From positions 1,670,950 to 1,734,949 of the forward strand of contig NW_024103729.1 in assembly GCF_003945595.2 (NCBI RefSeq): a stretch of 64,000 nt of DNA, given 5' to 3'. The position numbers and the translations under genes are program-made. Each line of letters begins with the position of its first letter. Position 1 is the stretch's first letter. This DNA comes from Pipra filicauda. Lineage: Eukaryota; Chordata; Aves; Passeriformes; Pipridae. The notes below the pieces were generated by a model, which saw only the letters and a program-made list of their open reading frames with translations, searched no databases and had not been told where the DNA came from. Positions 1 to 32,700 of the stretch are shown here, one piece after another.

Positions 1-652
1 ACTAAGATCTAATTGATGCCAGGATAGAATATCTGATTTACAAAAGGTGACCTGAGAAGAAAACAAATAGATAATACCAGTTACCATTTCCTTCTAATAA
101 ACAAAGATGGTTTAAGAGTTAATCTGGTCATCCCAGGGAAAAGAAAGTATCTTTATTTTTATACTGAGAAGTCTTTGGGAGATATGATGTCTAATCTGTA
201 ATCTACATTTAGCTGAAGTTGACAAATTTATATCAGTACCAGGCCTCAGACAGATGAAAATCTAGTTCCTAGGGCATGAACTATTCCCTGCTACTCATTT
301 GGGAGTGTCAGATAGCTGGTAAGTCAGCTTCTGCCTAGAACACTTTCAGTTCAACTTCTCCATGTTTTAAAATTCGTCATTAAAGGAGAATAAAGTCATA
401 CTGTTTAACTGAAATTATCAAACCCAAGAACTGGGCTTGCAAGAGACTGGCACATTTTACAATTTTATATTTGGTGCCACCAAAATTTGACAGTAGTGGT
501 TTATTTATTACAGGTAATATGAATGTTTTTAGTAACTGTTGCCAGTATTATTTCCTAATTAGGGACTAATACACTTACTAAGTTTTATGATGCCACAAAA
601 TTTATGTCTAAAATATAAATGTATCACATGTATCAAACATCTTTTTTCCTAG
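1..652 (+). other. PCOLCE2 intron (3' portion)
   Basis: AT-rich sequence leading into the acceptor at 651-652. No recognisable exon, repeat or RNA gene was seen. Confidence 0.7.
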
Positions 653-820
653 TCATAACTGGAACTGTAATCACAACGATAACCCGGGCTGGCAGCCTGC
701 ATGCAACAATAGCCATCATTAATGTCTATAAGGAGGGGAATTTAGCAATTCAACAAGCTGGCAAGAGTATGAGTGCCAAGATTCTTGTTGTATGTAAGCA
801 GTGTCCTCTCATCAGGAGAG
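653..820 (+). CDS. PCOLCE2: PCOLCE2 penultimate coding exon
   Basis: Acceptor tttcctag ends at 652 and donor gtaagt begins at 821. The exon starts with two bases of a split codon, reads 55 codons, then leaves one base of a glycine codon. It encodes the NTR segment from ITGTV through CKQCPLIRR, including two cysteines expected to be disulphide-bonded. Confidence 0.92.
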
Positions 821-2202
821 GTAAGTACATAACAATAACTGCTTTGTGTCTTTATAATAAAGACAGCAATTTTGAAAACTACTTTTTGAAATATGGCCAC
901 AAAAATTAGTAAAATTACAGCAATTGTTTCTATAATCAGTAAAATAATCAATTTAAGCTAAAAATAACCAGTAATTCAGGTTTCTGCTGCATTTTTCAGT
1001 TTTACTTAAAAAGGATCAGGCTTACTTAGATCAAAGGAGTTCGAAAAACCTTTTTTTTCTTTAAAAGCCATGTGATACAAGGTAAAATATGATTTGGTTC
1101 TCTCAAATGAAGCTCAAATAGATTTTGTTTTTACATAAATGGAACCATAGCAGGAAACATTCAAAATAATTTATTAAGCATTAAAAAACCCCTGGTAGTG
1201 TTCCAGATAGTACTGTTGTTTAAGCATATTAATTCAAGATGGGCAGTAACAAAGTGAAAAATCATGATCAGAAACTAGCTTTTGCCTGTAGTTATCTGGC
1301 AACTAGACACTGGGAGACATAATAATGTCCTGGGTGGAACCAACTGTCTCCTTTTACACAGACTGCTGGCTCCAAACCACACACTTGTGTTTCTCATCCT
1401 AAATATCTATGAATTATTTAATGGCCTTTACTTAATATCTAAACTTCCCTGTTTATATCCCTATGACACAAATCCTTCCAGCCTAAGGCCTTGCAAACCC
1501 CTAACCCTTCTGAGCCATAAAAATATGCAAATCCACTTGATTCCTCCAAAGCCAGGTTCTGTCACACATTGAGTCCACCTTGCTTGCCTGACTGCCTCTC
1601 TATGCATCTAGAAAATGTTTCTGTCTTTGGGGAGGAAAACGGAATGCAAAGGTTTAAGTGCACTATCTCTTATGGCCACTAACATACAATCTAAGCAAGT
1701 GTGCAAATATTGAAATGAATGAGACACATTCCACTCTGGGTGTTGGTGCCTAAATTATCCAGCATTTATGTTGCACTTCTGATGCCTTTCAGACTCTTTG
1801 ACAGTCTACATTTAATGACTATCCCCTATATATTTAATGATTGTTATATATTAGTTAGCAGTGTATCTACTTGATTTGTGCCTAACTGTACTTTATGGTG
1901 TAACAAGCATGGCAAAGATGGGTAAGGAAGTATTTGCTTTAGGTAGAAGGAAAAATATGAGAAGGCATTGAAAAAATCCAATGCAAATGAACAGAGATCA
2001 CAGGTAAGGAATTGTACTTACCAAGTGACATCCCAGATTTCTGTCTTGTAATCTCATTCTGTCCTTTGTAGGTTTAAACTACATCATCATGGGCCAAGTA
2101 GAAGAAGATGGTAGAGGCAAAGTCTTTCCCAACAGTTTTGTCATGAGTTTTAAGGCTAAGAACTCAAAGATCCTAAATGCCTTGAAAAACAAAACGTGTT
2201 AA
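653..2202 (+). CDS. PCOLCE2: PCOLCE2, 3' part: procollagen C-endopeptidase enhancer 2 (last two coding exons)
   Basis: Two exons, 653-820 and 2072-2202, join in frame to give the last 99 residues and a TAA stop at 2200-2202. PCOLCE2 is a secreted glycoprotein with two CUB domains and a C-terminal netrin-like (NTR) domain; it stimulates BMP-1/tolloid removal of the procollagen C-propeptide in the extracellular matrix. Seen here is the second half of the NTR domain: the segments DGSLHAT-like (here AGSLHAT), INVYKEGNLAIQQAGK, VVCKQCP and a final cysteine just before the stop, all characteristic of this family. The intron is GT-AG (donor gtaagt after 820, acceptor ttgtag before 2072), splitting a glycine codon. 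The gene is partial because its 5' exons (signal peptide, CUB domains) lie left of the window; nothing in 1-652 looks like the preceding exon. PCOLCE1 is the alternative paralogue, but the neighbours TRPC1 and PLS1 favour PCOLCE2. Confidence 0.93.
821..2071 (+). other. PCOLCE2 last intron
   Basis: A 1.25-kb GT-AG intron separating the two visible exons. Short ORFs inside it (for example 1282-1572) have no family features; no repeat was recognised. Confidence 0.85.
2072..2202 (+). CDS. PCOLCE2: PCOLCE2 terminal coding exon
   Basis: Acceptor ttgtag ends at 2071. The exon completes the split glycine and reads 42 further codons (LNYIIMGQVEEDGRGK near the start, ending NKTC) to TAA at 2200-2202. 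The C-terminal cysteine is typical of the NTR fold in this family. Confidence 0.92.
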
Positions 2203-2613
2203 AACTGAACTCTACAGCTGCATTCTCTCATCTGTCTTGAAAAATAATTTTCACTTAGTGTAAGTCATGAAAATGCAACTGACTGTCAACAGTAAGACCA
2301 CGCTGACCCTTCCTTCCCTCCCATCCACCCAAGCACAGCTGGCACAAAGTGAAATCCATTACAGGTACAGGACGAGAACAGATCCTCCTGAGTCTTAATG
2401 CTGAAGATTTGCAGCATAGCCATCTGATCTCAAACATACAAATTCCAATTACTTGGAAGATGTTAATTTATAATTGTCCAATTTTTTTAAGGAGTTGTGT
2501 ATGTAAAATAAAAATTCTAAGTGCAATATTTATAGCAACTGATTTTAACTTCGCTTTTTCTCTAAAGGTTTTTTATCACATGGATTTCTGCATTATTACC
2601 TGTGCTTAATAAA
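2203..2613 (+). other. PCOLCE2: Probable PCOLCE2 3' UTR with candidate poly(A) signals
   Basis: Two AATAAA hexamers follow the stop, at 2507-2512 and 2608-2613. Either could end the transcript; the second sits in a strongly AT-rich stretch. Which one is used, or whether a later site is used, cannot be decided from sequence. Confidence 0.45.
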
Positions 2614-5449
2614 ATATTTTAAGATTAAATCATACACCAACTAGTTATTAATTATTTATCAGGTGGGGCAGGCTAAACATAGAAACTCTTTTTTGATAAT
2701 TTACATGCTTTTGATGGTTTGGGTCCTGCACAGTCTGACTGACACTTCCTTGCCTGATTTGCCTTACAGGGAAGTCAGTGAATCATTGATTTGAACAAGA
2801 ACTGGATTTACTCTTCAAAGACTTAGAGAACTGTAAAACAGCACCATGCTTTTCACACTGATGACTGTCTAGTTAGTAAATGTCACTAATAAGTTCTGTA
2901 AGGTAATTAGGGAGGAGGAAGGTAGGAATTAATTTAGTGGTGGTAAAGTACACATGCAAACAGTGTATGTTTTCATCTCTCCCATGAAAGGACAGACAAT
3001 ACAGCAGTGCTCAGTCTGGCACCAGTAGCGTAAATAGGAGCATATCTGTCTAATGTATTTCATGCCTATATGCAAAAGGTTGAACAAATAGCTATTTTGA
3101 GACTAAACAGTGAGCAGACTGGAAGCAGTTAGACAGTGTTACAGTGTCTTTGTTGGCCTGTCTGTTGTATGCAGTTATTTGTTACTCTGAAAGTTTATAA
3201 TCAAATCTATAATCTTCTGTGGAGGAACAGAAACAGCTTACAAGTAAAGAATAATACTGAGAAGTTGAAGAACATTTTTGTCAAAAGCAGATATGAAATA
3301 TCTGTTTAAACTAGGAAAACCTGAATACTAATAAGAACAACATGGATGGAATAGAATCCAAAATCCCTTTAAGTACTTGTTTTCCTTGTATAGAAATACC
3401 AGACCAGAGTACTTTGGATAATTTGCAACCATGGGCAGGAAAACTAATGGAATACACAGTCCCTGCTGGAAGTCCCCATTGCTTATTTCAGCAGTGGAAT
3501 GCAGATTACCATTCTCTTCCATTAGGGACTCCCACATGTAATGCCAAGAGACATGGCCATGGTGCAGCTCAGTAGTGCAGCAGCATCTGTTCCAAGGACT
3601 TTATGGGTAGCTGGGCAGGGAACAAAAGGACCAGAGGGAGGCACAGAGGTACAAAGAGGCTGTGCTGGCAGCTCACATCCAACAGCTCAGTGCTGCAACC
3701 CCACTTCACAGATCGCCTGACTGACCAAACCAAACAGCATTTCTCTGTGGAACCGACAGCAACACTTGTTTGCAAAGCAGATGTAGTTTTCTAACTTTTA
3801 AACTAAAATCTTAATTTTCCAGCATTGATTCCTATGCAGGTTAAGGGGTTTTATGCACAGTGCTCTCTGCATTTCTTGGCAGCAGCCTGGGGAGGAGCAA
3901 TGTGGAAATCATGCTCAGAACTACCCTGAACTACAATAATCTATTTTTATTTATGATGACATGCCCATCTGTTAGGCTGCTTTTTCCAGTGAGGCAAGAA
4001 GGGTTTGGCAGTCTATTCCTCGTCTACCAAATGGCAGGTAAGGAAAGCTCCTGCATGCTCTTCTTAACATTCCCTTTAGACCAGTTCCTTTCCCAAATCA
4101 ATGCACTGGCAGCAGTAGGCCTGAAACAGGGAACAGGAAACACGGAGCACTGCCAGTTTTATCAAGTATGAGTTGGTTACAAAACACAGGTAACAACTAT
4201 CACAAGTTTTTGAAAGCAGGTTGTAGTTGACTCTAAACTTTGAACATTTAAAACCCAACCTGCAACCAAACAGGATGAAAATTATCTAACCACAATACCA
4301 TTTCTGAAATAATTTCTACGGAGATAACAATCAAAATTACAGTTCAGCAAGAACATAAAATAAGCTTTTACTTTCAGTAATGAGTGGTTTTGACCTTTCT
4401 GTTGCAAATACAGGTGGCATGAAAATTTCCATCTCCATTTTTCATTCATCAAGGCAAAGTTAGCTTTAAGACAAAACACACATTAATATGAAAGGGAATA
4501 AAGATCAACCTTTTTCAGCTTAAAAAAACCAACTCAGTACTTTTATGACTTGCGCTAACATTTGTACAAGAACATTCTGAATTCTACAGCCAAGTAAACT
4601 CCAGCTTCTCCAAACTTTTTTTTGTGACATCTAAAATTTCGTTCCTCTGCATGTCCAGAACTATTCTGTGAGTGGGCATAAAGGAGATCTTGGATCCCCA
4701 ACAATACTGGAACAGCCAGTATTAAACTGCCAAATAAGAAAGCAATAGAATGTTTAACACATATGAACTAGGAAAATCAGAATGAGACAAGACTGGGTAA
4801 TTAGCACTCTGTACTGATTAGCAGCCAAGCAGACAGGAAGACTACAACAGCTTTCAAACAAAACAGATGCAAAATGTTATGTAACTAAGGTATAACAGAG
4901 AACAAACCTCTCTCTCTGGTCCCCATCACTTTACAGGTATGCATTTCAGTGACAAATAAAAACTCCAGGACCCCCAGTTCCCAGCCAAACACCCCAAAAG
5001 AGCCTTAAAGTACAACAGTTCTTCTTAAGGACATCCACACTGTAGTAGGACACTGTGCCACAAGACAATGACCCCAAAGCTGGCTCTCAGTGACTCTGCT
5101 GAACATCTGAAAAGCAGTCAGTCCATCAGCTCCTTCAGTCATACTCTCAACATACCCAGCTTCCCACAACCAACCAGCATGAGCCCAGTGCCAAACAGCT
5201 AATAATGGTCCTAGGATCCAGCCTAGCTAGTCTGGAACCAGCTCAAGCATCTCTTCATGGCACTGGATGATGCCATTTCAACGAACCAAACAGGATGAGT
5301 CCAGGAGGAAAAAAGGCAGTAACACACTGACACCAGCTACCTTCCTTAAACTTACTACCTTGACATGACAAATTACTTTCAATGTGGTACCTGATATAAC
5401 GTGTTTGCAATATGACTAATATTAATACAACCACATTTTTCAAAGAGCT
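2614..5449. other. Spacer between convergent PCOLCE2 and TRPC1
   Basis: About 2.8 kb between the likely ends of the two converging transcripts. It holds only short ORFs with no recognisable product, the longest about 100 codons at 3860-4171. No repeat or RNA gene was identified. Confidence 0.5.
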
Positions 5450-7119
5450 TTTATTTGTCTGCTTCCTTTTTTGGATCTATGTAACACAGACAGCACATAG
5501 ATTTTATGTTGGTGCATCATCCAGACATGAGATCTGAGTCCAAATACAAAACTCAGTGATCCTCTTTGCTTTGAACCAAGAGGTTAACTTCCTATTCACA
5601 TGAAATCAAGTATCAGAATCCCTCTAGACTGTAACATTTCTGGAAGCAGAGTATTAAAACCTAGTTCAGAAATACATAATGTCATAGTACAGAAAATATA
5701 TTACCTTTACAAGAAAGAGTTTTATAAGAATTCCTTCAAAAAAGTAAACATTCGTGTGAGCCTCCACTCCATCAATCTCCCCAAATCTACTGTAGTCAAA
5801 GACCACTCTGGCTGCCTGCGCCTTCTGGCCATACAGCCATTTTAGAACAGCACCATCATAACAACAAAATTGTCAGTCAACCCTTTAGCTGTCATAAATA
5901 TACTTATTTTGTAATTAAAAATACAGGAATCTCACATTTCTCAATTACAATTTTTCAGCTTGAATAATATATATATATAAGCATATAAAGGACCCTCTAG
6001 CACAGAAAATCCACAAAGCCCTTACTGTCCATTGTAAGCAAAGTCAGATCAATGTTTTCACAAAACATAGTATTCCTGACATAAACTAAATTCTAGCTTG
6101 GCAACAATTGTGGTAAAAAACAGGAAAAAAGAAAAAAAAAGTTTAAAGTAGGATATGTAAAACCTGTGTTAAGCAGACCATTCTGAAGTACATCTCTCCA
6201 ATGACCAGACTCAATGATCTCACAGAAACAAGCATAGAATGTTTCACAGGAATTGTTCAGCACTGCAAACAACAGCACTCATGTGCTCCACCTCACTTTC
6301 ATTAAATCACAGGTTCTAATAATTCAAATAATTTATTATCCAGATTTTAAAACCCCAAGACATCAAACATTAAATGTGCACAGGTTAGTTTTAAAATTCT
6401 GTTCCCAATCTTAGCACATATATTAAAATGTGCTATTGAGGCACTGCTGAAAAATCCAAGCAGGGATTGATTGTCTTATATATAACCATCAACATTCAAG
6501 AAATAGTTGGTCTATTTTGTGTTCAAAATGTCAGTGTTCCCATGAAAGGGAAGAGTCTTGATGACTTGATGTGCTGTATTCTATAAATGTTACAGTCAAC
6601 GTTAACATACAAAACTAGAACTGCCTCTTTCAGAGCCATACAGTCTCCCCGTGCACTGTAACCTACAGTCAAACATAATTTCCAACTGTGCTGGAAATTT
6701 TCTATTATTCTATATCTGACTTTTCTATTAAAAATAAACGTAGGCTGGATTTTTGTTTAAAAAGCCTATCTTCCCCCACAACTTGAAAAAGAAGTATCAA
6801 AAAAGAACAAACAGCAAAAATAGAAGAAAGAAAGACGTTGTGCTAGTTATGAAGCTCTGACACCTGACAGCCACGCTCTGAGGAACATTTAAAAAACTCC
6901 TATATACAAATTTTATATACACACTGAAAGCCTAAGAAAATTACTATATCTGATTTTGCATTTATTTCAACCACTCTGCTGCAGCTGCGACTCATGCAAA
7001 TGCATTTTGAAATGTATTTTTGTGCAATATCTCGTTGATATGATCTGGCAACAGAATTAGGGCAGCACTTTTACCTACAGGTATCTGAAAGTACACACTT
7101 CTTGTTTACAAGCTAGGCT
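5450..7119 (-). other. TRPC1: Probable TRPC1 3' UTR with candidate poly(A) signals
   Basis: Minus-strand AATAAA hexamers downstream of the TRPC1 stop lie at 6961-6966, 6332-6337 and 5450-5455. The last is followed on the minus strand, about 25-35 bases on, by a G/T-rich run (tgtggttgtatt), the usual arrangement of a cleavage site. A 3' UTR of about 1.7 kb is plausible for this gene, but the true end needs transcript data. Confidence 0.4.
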
Positions 7120-25553
<18,434 letters not shown>

Positions 25554-26585
25554 TTTATTAACTGTCCAGCTCCAGCAAGTGAAAATTTACAGCTGCAGAG
25601 AAAGGAGTACAAATACATACTTTAAAACTACTAAGAAAATAATTATGGACTTCATCTCATCCAGACAATGCACCAGTCTTTCTACACAAAACCTTTGCAT
25701 CCAAGATATACAATTTAGGAAAATCAAAGGAGTGACCTGTAAGGAAATGCAGTACAGTAACATGAAGCCCCAAACTGGACTAGCCAGCTCTTTATTGTTT
25801 TCTTGATACAATATTTTATGAAAAATTAAAAAAAACCAACCAAGAGATGTTTAGTCCAACTGCAAAACTTAATACATATGCAGACCTAATGATGACATGA
25901 CATTTCTGCCTTCTATTGCTGTTTTTTTCATATGACACAGACTGTAAGAGTTCCTGCAGAACAAAACTACTACTTTTTTTGAAAGATTATTCCCACAAAA
26001 AAAAGTTTCATCAGCTTAATCAGTATTCATTAGTTTTCAGACATTATCATAGGCCTTCACTTGCTCTCCCTGAAGTCAATGACAAGACTCTCATTGTCTC
26101 CAACAGGAGTGAAGCTCTCCGAGAATAAGGCAAGGATGATAACTTCTGTGCAGTTTGGAGTAATAGGACAGGATTGGAATGCACCTTGAACCGTGTATGA
26201 CTACATGTAAGTAACACCCACAAAAATCAAACAATGTTTCACAATTGGTCCTGAAATAACATATGTAAAAAGATGCAGATTCTTAAAATGCTATGAAAAC
26301 TAATACAAATGAAGCTTGATTAATATGGTGAGGTTTTTTCCAAGCAATACAAATCTATGATGTTAATTTGGTAATGAATGGGTTCTGAAAACAGCATTAG
26401 CCATAAATAATCCATGTGTTATGAAATGGAATAAAATTAACTAATATAAACACATTATTAAAAGGTAATTGATGAGTGTATTTGTGCATACACTTTTTCT
26501 CATTTCATACTAAGCTTCAGAACTCTGTAAACTGTGAGGCATTCATCGTGTTTAACGTGGCAGAAAGTTATATTACGGGTCTTCA
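25554..26585 (-). other. PLS1: Probable PLS1 3' UTR with candidate poly(A) signals
   Basis: Minus-strand AATAAA hexamers at 25791-25796 and 25554-25559 follow the PLS1 stop by about 0.8 and 1.0 kb. The first is followed by a G/T-rich stretch (cagtttggggc). Either is a reasonable end; the choice needs transcript data. Confidence 0.45.
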
Positions 26586-26721
26586 TTATTTTATTTTGTT
26601 CAGTCCTCTTCCCATCAAACATGCAAACACTGTCATCACCATTTTTGGCTTCACTTCAACCAGATCATCTGGGAGAGCATAAATACGAGCACCAATTTTT
26701 CGAGCAACCGAAATGGCATAC
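26586..26721 (-). CDS. PLS1: PLS1 terminal coding exon (residues 586-630 and stop)
   Basis: Acceptor tttcaag; TAA stop at 26586-26588, immediately followed by an in-frame TGA. It encodes [17 protein letters not shown], then [16 protein letters not shown], ending NKIK, the conserved plastin C-terminus. Confidence 0.96.
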
Positions 26722-29700
26722 CTTGAAAACGAGAGAAAACAAAGACTGTCATTTGTCTGGCATCTCTAATGTGTCACGGTCCACAACAACAAAACGAGAT
26801 TTTAATAGTGGGATACATCTGCTCAGTCAGTACTTAGGCTCCACTAGAAAATGGATATTATTGTTTAGAAAGCATATATTAGCAATTCTACTGGCAGATG
26901 TTTTCCTACTGGCTATCAAAGCATTTATTTTTGTCAAAACCAATATGGGTTATGGCAGGCTATTCAGAAACCAATTGTAGTGCAGTGGTGGGAGGTCATA
27001 TCACCTGTGAATTTGAGTTTATATTTTAGATACTCTAGAAAAATAACTCAGTAATGTTAGAATTTATAATATATTCATTTGAAACACATCAGTTAATATT
27101 AGTGTAATCTCTCTCTTAACAATTCAGTAAATCGTTAATTACACCATGAATTCATGCATTTCCTGCATTTCAGGAAAATACAGTGCATTCATTTAAAACT
27201 TACTTGGCATTATTCAATTTGTCTTGGTAAGAAAGGTCTTCCCTCTTAACCATTTCTGGACGAACTGCTTTTGGTGCAATGGCATCTATTAAATCTAGGA
27301 CAGGTAAACTAGTGCTAATTGATTTGTCCTAAAAGAAAAAGACTCAATAGATTAGTTTAAGGAATTTGCTTTGATTATTCCATCTTCATAATGCAAAAGA
27401 CTCTACAGCACATCTTGCATACATACTGTTTTGTTACTTTATAATGTGAAGGTTTTCCTCACTCTTTATGAGATCTAATGTTCTTTTCTGCAATCAGAAT
27501 TATAAAGTTCACTGTGCTGATATGATTATTACACCAATGGTTTAAATTTATTTGATGAAACTTCCCCCCTTCCCTAAGGAAGGAAGGGAATTTTGATAGA
27601 AGTCCAAGGACCAGACTTTCAAGACAACATCAAGATATTTACATTCCCCAGTACTTTTGGTTTTCTCTTTTTCTTGCCATGGAACTGTTTTCTGCAGTAG
27701 TTTATGGCTCCTTTTTATAATTTTTCAACTCAGATGGTATTCTGAGCTACTAGGAGCAGTCTGTGTTTCGTATTTAATACACAGACATTCTCAAAAAAGC
27801 AAGTGCTGTTGCTGCAATTATTCCTTCCCAGCTGTTTGGGCAGAGAAGGAGCTGCTGATGCCAAACCAAGAGCAGACAGCAGCAGCCAAGCACAGGCCAC
27901 GCAACACAGCTGCCTGTCACCAGGTCAGAGCTATGATTCCCAATTCAGTGAAATCCCACAGAGCCATCATATTAATTATACATCTAAAAATACTAAGATA
28001 ATTCTGCTTGAAGACATTAAATGCATGGACTATATGCCCAAGACCATAGGACACACCTTTGTCATTTTTAGTGTCTGAACTAATGGCAACTCAGTAGCAC
28101 TTGGCTTTCATAGTCCACAGTAAAATATCAGGCATTTCTGCATTCTCTACTATCTGTTTGCCATAGTAATGCCAAAATCCAAAGAGTGATAGACAATATA
28201 TACGAGAATATCGTAAAAAAATTAGTAGTAAAAAAAAAAAGAATATTGAATAATGTCACTTTACATCAGTACCTCCTTATCTTTAGTGGTCAAGCACCAG
28301 TTGAATTATCTTAAAAACACCAGTTGAATGACCTTAAAAACAAGCAATGTCCTACCAAAAACACAGGCATACCAAAAGCAAGATATTGGGACAGATTCCC
28401 TTCAGACTTTCATTTATTTAATACCAACATTATTACAATTTATGCAGAAATAAGAGAAGCAGCAATCTCTCTTAAGAAAAGATCTAAGTTACCTCCTAGA
28501 ATGAAAATGGAATATTTTGCTCTACAAAATTATATTACCTGTTACCTAATAAAGCTTACCTAATTAAAGTTCATACCACAGTGAGCTCTCAAATATTTAA
28601 CTTACATTCCTGTTGTGGATCACAGACATAACTGCTGCTGATTATACAATGAACCTGTATAAGAATATTATATTTGCATGCAAGTGCCATTATTAATCTG
28701 CCATTTCTAGAGATTCACACAGCATAACACATCTGGCACACGTCTGGCTTCCTTTGCGTTTAGCACTTTAATAATGTGGAAGGAAAGCTTCCTTTATCAA
28801 TTTGTTCCTATTTGCTGCATGGGAACAGCTCCTGGTTGACACAGGGCTGCTGCACGTGTCACAAGACACAAGATGTCGCTGGTTACCTTGGGCTCCCTCT
28901 CCTGGCTCTGTCACTCTGAGAACACCTTTTTAACCAGCTCTCAGTGGAACCGGTGAGCCGCCCTCAGCATTTCCTAAATTGTTCTTCATGCCAGTACGAG
29001 CATGTGTCTATATCTAAAAATTTGAAAGATACACGACATGCCACGCCCAAAACATTGGTAACTTCAGGCAGAAGCCCCTTTGAACGCTTAAACTTCTTTT
29101 TCTTTTTTTTTTTTTGTTGTTGGGGTTTTTGTTTTCTATCTTATTCCAGCTATTAAATTTCTTTTTCTTATTAACAAATTCGTAAAATACTTTTGAGGAT
29201 TCACAAACTGTCAGAAACACTTCCTTAAAGAATTATGATAGCTGATGGGAGAGCCACTGTTAAAGCCAAACTGTTAACATACAGGTTTAAAATCCCAGGT
29301 GTGATTGTATATGGAAGGAAGAGTAAATAAATTTGATTACCTTAAAACTTGTAATTGAAGCTTTCTTATCTGCTTTTGCAAGTGTCTGATTCACCCACTT
29401 AATAATAATTTCATCATTTACTTTTTCCCCCTCTCCAAGGTCTGATAGTACATTCAAAGTATACCTTCAGTAAAGAAAACAAGAGCCCAGGTTAAAACAA
29501 GTAGTAGAACTCAACTCTTCAAACAGTACAAAGCTACAAGCAAAAGTAAAATATTACTTCATCACAGTAACAATGCCAAGTACTTCTCTTCATAAGGTAC
29601 CCTTACCTAATAAAATATTTAGTACTTTAAATCACTTTTTCAGTGGTTGCAAGAAAAAAATAGTATCCCAAACCTCATAATATTCACTGTAACATCTTTT

Positions 29701-32700
29701 TCATATATTTAACTCAGCACACCATAATTAATTTTACTTTATGATTTTAAATGGCTCCCTACCATCCTAGTCACCTTGAAAACTGAATCACAATAGTCCG
29801 AGGAAAAAAAGTATTAAGTGTTTTGCAATCAGTCTAAGAAAACTGCCTTGTGGAAAACATTTGAAATAAAAAACTTTATTGAAATCACTTTATAATTTTT
29901 TTTTTCTTCAGTACACTAGCAAGATTTTGATTTTATGATAGTTACGTTGCTATAGCTGTGATAACCTACAATTGTTTTTACCCTTTTAACTTCTATAGTA
30001 TAAATTACTTCTTCCTTGAGTTTTACAAATATTTAAATTACTCTCTACTTACAGAAAGATACATGGAATCAACATGAAATAATCTGAGCTCTTTTTACTT
30101 GCTGTAGGATTTATAATTTTAATCCCAGTTTCTAGTTTATAAGGTTTTAAGAGTTGCTGTAAAATGTTTTTCAATCACTACACAGTATGGAAAATTACAA
30201 AACACATATAAAAGTTTATCTTTGAGAAGAGGGATATTTAGAGATCGTTCTCTAAAATACCCATGGGGTGAACTGACCACTGGCCTTAATTTGCCTTGAT
30301 ATACAAGACACATAAAGGCATGCACAGACACATATATACACATTTATCATATATTATGCCCAGCTTACCTTCTCATCAGCTGCCATACCAAAGCCAAAGT
30401 CAGAGTTGGATTACCCTCATTTAGATCGTGTCCAGCAATACCAACCAGTGAGAATTTGGCTTTTGCCTTCCCAAGTTCCACTGCATAATTGCAATTCTCA
30501 ATCTAAAAATAAATTTTGTGTGCAAATAATGAAAACACCTTAATATTTCTGCAATACAGACCTATAATCTATGTGTATTTTGAATAACATTGGCTTACTG
30601 TTACCTATGGTGAGATTTGAAGCTAGAGAAGGATTTCTGTTCTACCTCCTCTGTGATTAAAATAACACAGTTTTTACTATAAATGCAAGTGTGTAATATT
30701 CAAATGATTATATTTTTCCCACATTTGAAAAAAACAAGTTCACTTTCACTAGGGCGGTGAATTAAAATACACCTATATCAAAACTATACTTGGAAAAATA
30801 TTTAAATGTGTTCTTCTTAAACATACAGTAATCTTTATCCTCTACAGTCACAAAAGTAATGGAAAACTTGGATTCTGCAAGTCCTGCACAAATCCTCTGG
30901 GCAGCTGTGAGGAAACACCTCACAGGATAAGAGCACCACGCTGTGATAGCTGTGTCAGACCTGAAACTTTCACTTATATATCCAAACCAGACCATAAAAT
31001 ACATGTTGCCAAAAGGTGTCCACATTTATAAAGTGATATATGCTATAACTACTATTTATTCCTTGGGATAATATCTGGAAGATATGCTTTCTTCTTCTTC
31101 CCCCCCCCCAGGACTGTCTCAGTAGCACACGAATCCAGACAACACAATCAGCACAAAGGAGACAGTGAAGCTGGGCTGTGTTCCAGAGCATCTACCCACC
31201 TTTTTCATATTCCCACCGAGCAGTGAGTAAGGAGGTTTGTTGACATGGTTCCAGTCAACCGGCACACGAGTCATATCATACAATTGGAAGATGATTAAAG
31301 CATCAGAAAGGTCACTAAACCAGAGGAAAACAACGTTTTAAAGCACAAAAGCTCATACTGGTAATGAAAGTAAGTACTTGAGACTCCTCAAAGTGTAATT
31401 AGGTCACTGAAAAATTCCAGACATTTAAATAAAAATGTGTGTTACTCTGTAGAGAAACTGGCCTATATTCTATTGCTTGATTTCAGCAATTATATAGATC
31501 CAATTCTGCATTTAATTTCATTATTTTCACAAATCTTAGTGAAGTAAGCTCACCCATAGGCTCTACCAACTTCAATTAAATAATTACTTTCATAGAGTGG
31601 GCACAGACAAAATAGCTGCTAAAGAGTTTTAATTTATTGATCTAGTTTTAGTTTCCTCAGGACTTTTCCAAATGTTAAATACTGATGCTTTATCTGCATC
31701 TACAGATGTATTTTGCTAAAGAATAATCAAAACCAAGGTACTTATCTTGTGAAAAAAGAATAGTAGTAAAAGTATTATTTTCCCATTATATATTGCATTC
31801 CTGATAATCCCCTTGAGCTACTCACTGAATGAAATTCTCCACGTTAAGCTACCTACAGATCGCTTTACAGAGGTCAGAAAACAGACACAATGAAACCTAA
31901 CAGCAAATACACATGGAAGCAGATGCTCCCAGTTTCTCTCTGTGTCTCATCTTTTATTGACAAGATTTGAATCAACTGCTGGCACAATTTGAAAGTGACC
32001 AGAAGCATCTAAAAAGCATGTTATAAAGCCCTTCCTTTGAGGGAATACCCCACTCTGCACTGCTCCTTACAGTCTACTGAGAAAAAACCCCACGCATCAT
32101 AAACCACAATTATCTCAACTTCTAAAAAAATGTAACTCAAAGCACAACTGAGTGACGGGACAACATAAAAACCTTCTTAGGTTTTCTAGTATTTCTAGAT
32201 GATGGCTAGACTAGTCTTGAAGTTCCTATCACATTGTTTGGAAACCTGGAAATCACCGTTCTAGTAGAAATACAACTTCCCTCTCTTCTTCCCTTGTTTC
32301 TTGCCCTGTCATCCAAGGGAAGTCCAATAATTGTTTTAAAAAACCCTTACCTGTATAAATGGTTAACATATGGGCTTACACCCAGTGAATTCATCCAGTT
32401 TCTGAAAGTCCTTTCTTCCTTACTTTCTCCTATGGTGACAAATATAATTCTCAATAAATTATTGGAGAAAACACTTTAATAAGCAATCTTTAAATGGCTC
32501 TCATACTCCTCATACCCCCTTCCCTCCCTAAAATGAGTTCATACTTTCCCTAACAGTGTCTATACTGGGTAACACATGAGGCAATAGTGTCCAATTCGGA
32601 CTCACTTAATTCTGGCCACAGGGACAGAGGCACTAGTGGGAGTACTGTTAGGCTACATTTTTCTGAGTAAATACAATTTGATGAATTAAAATAGACTTCT

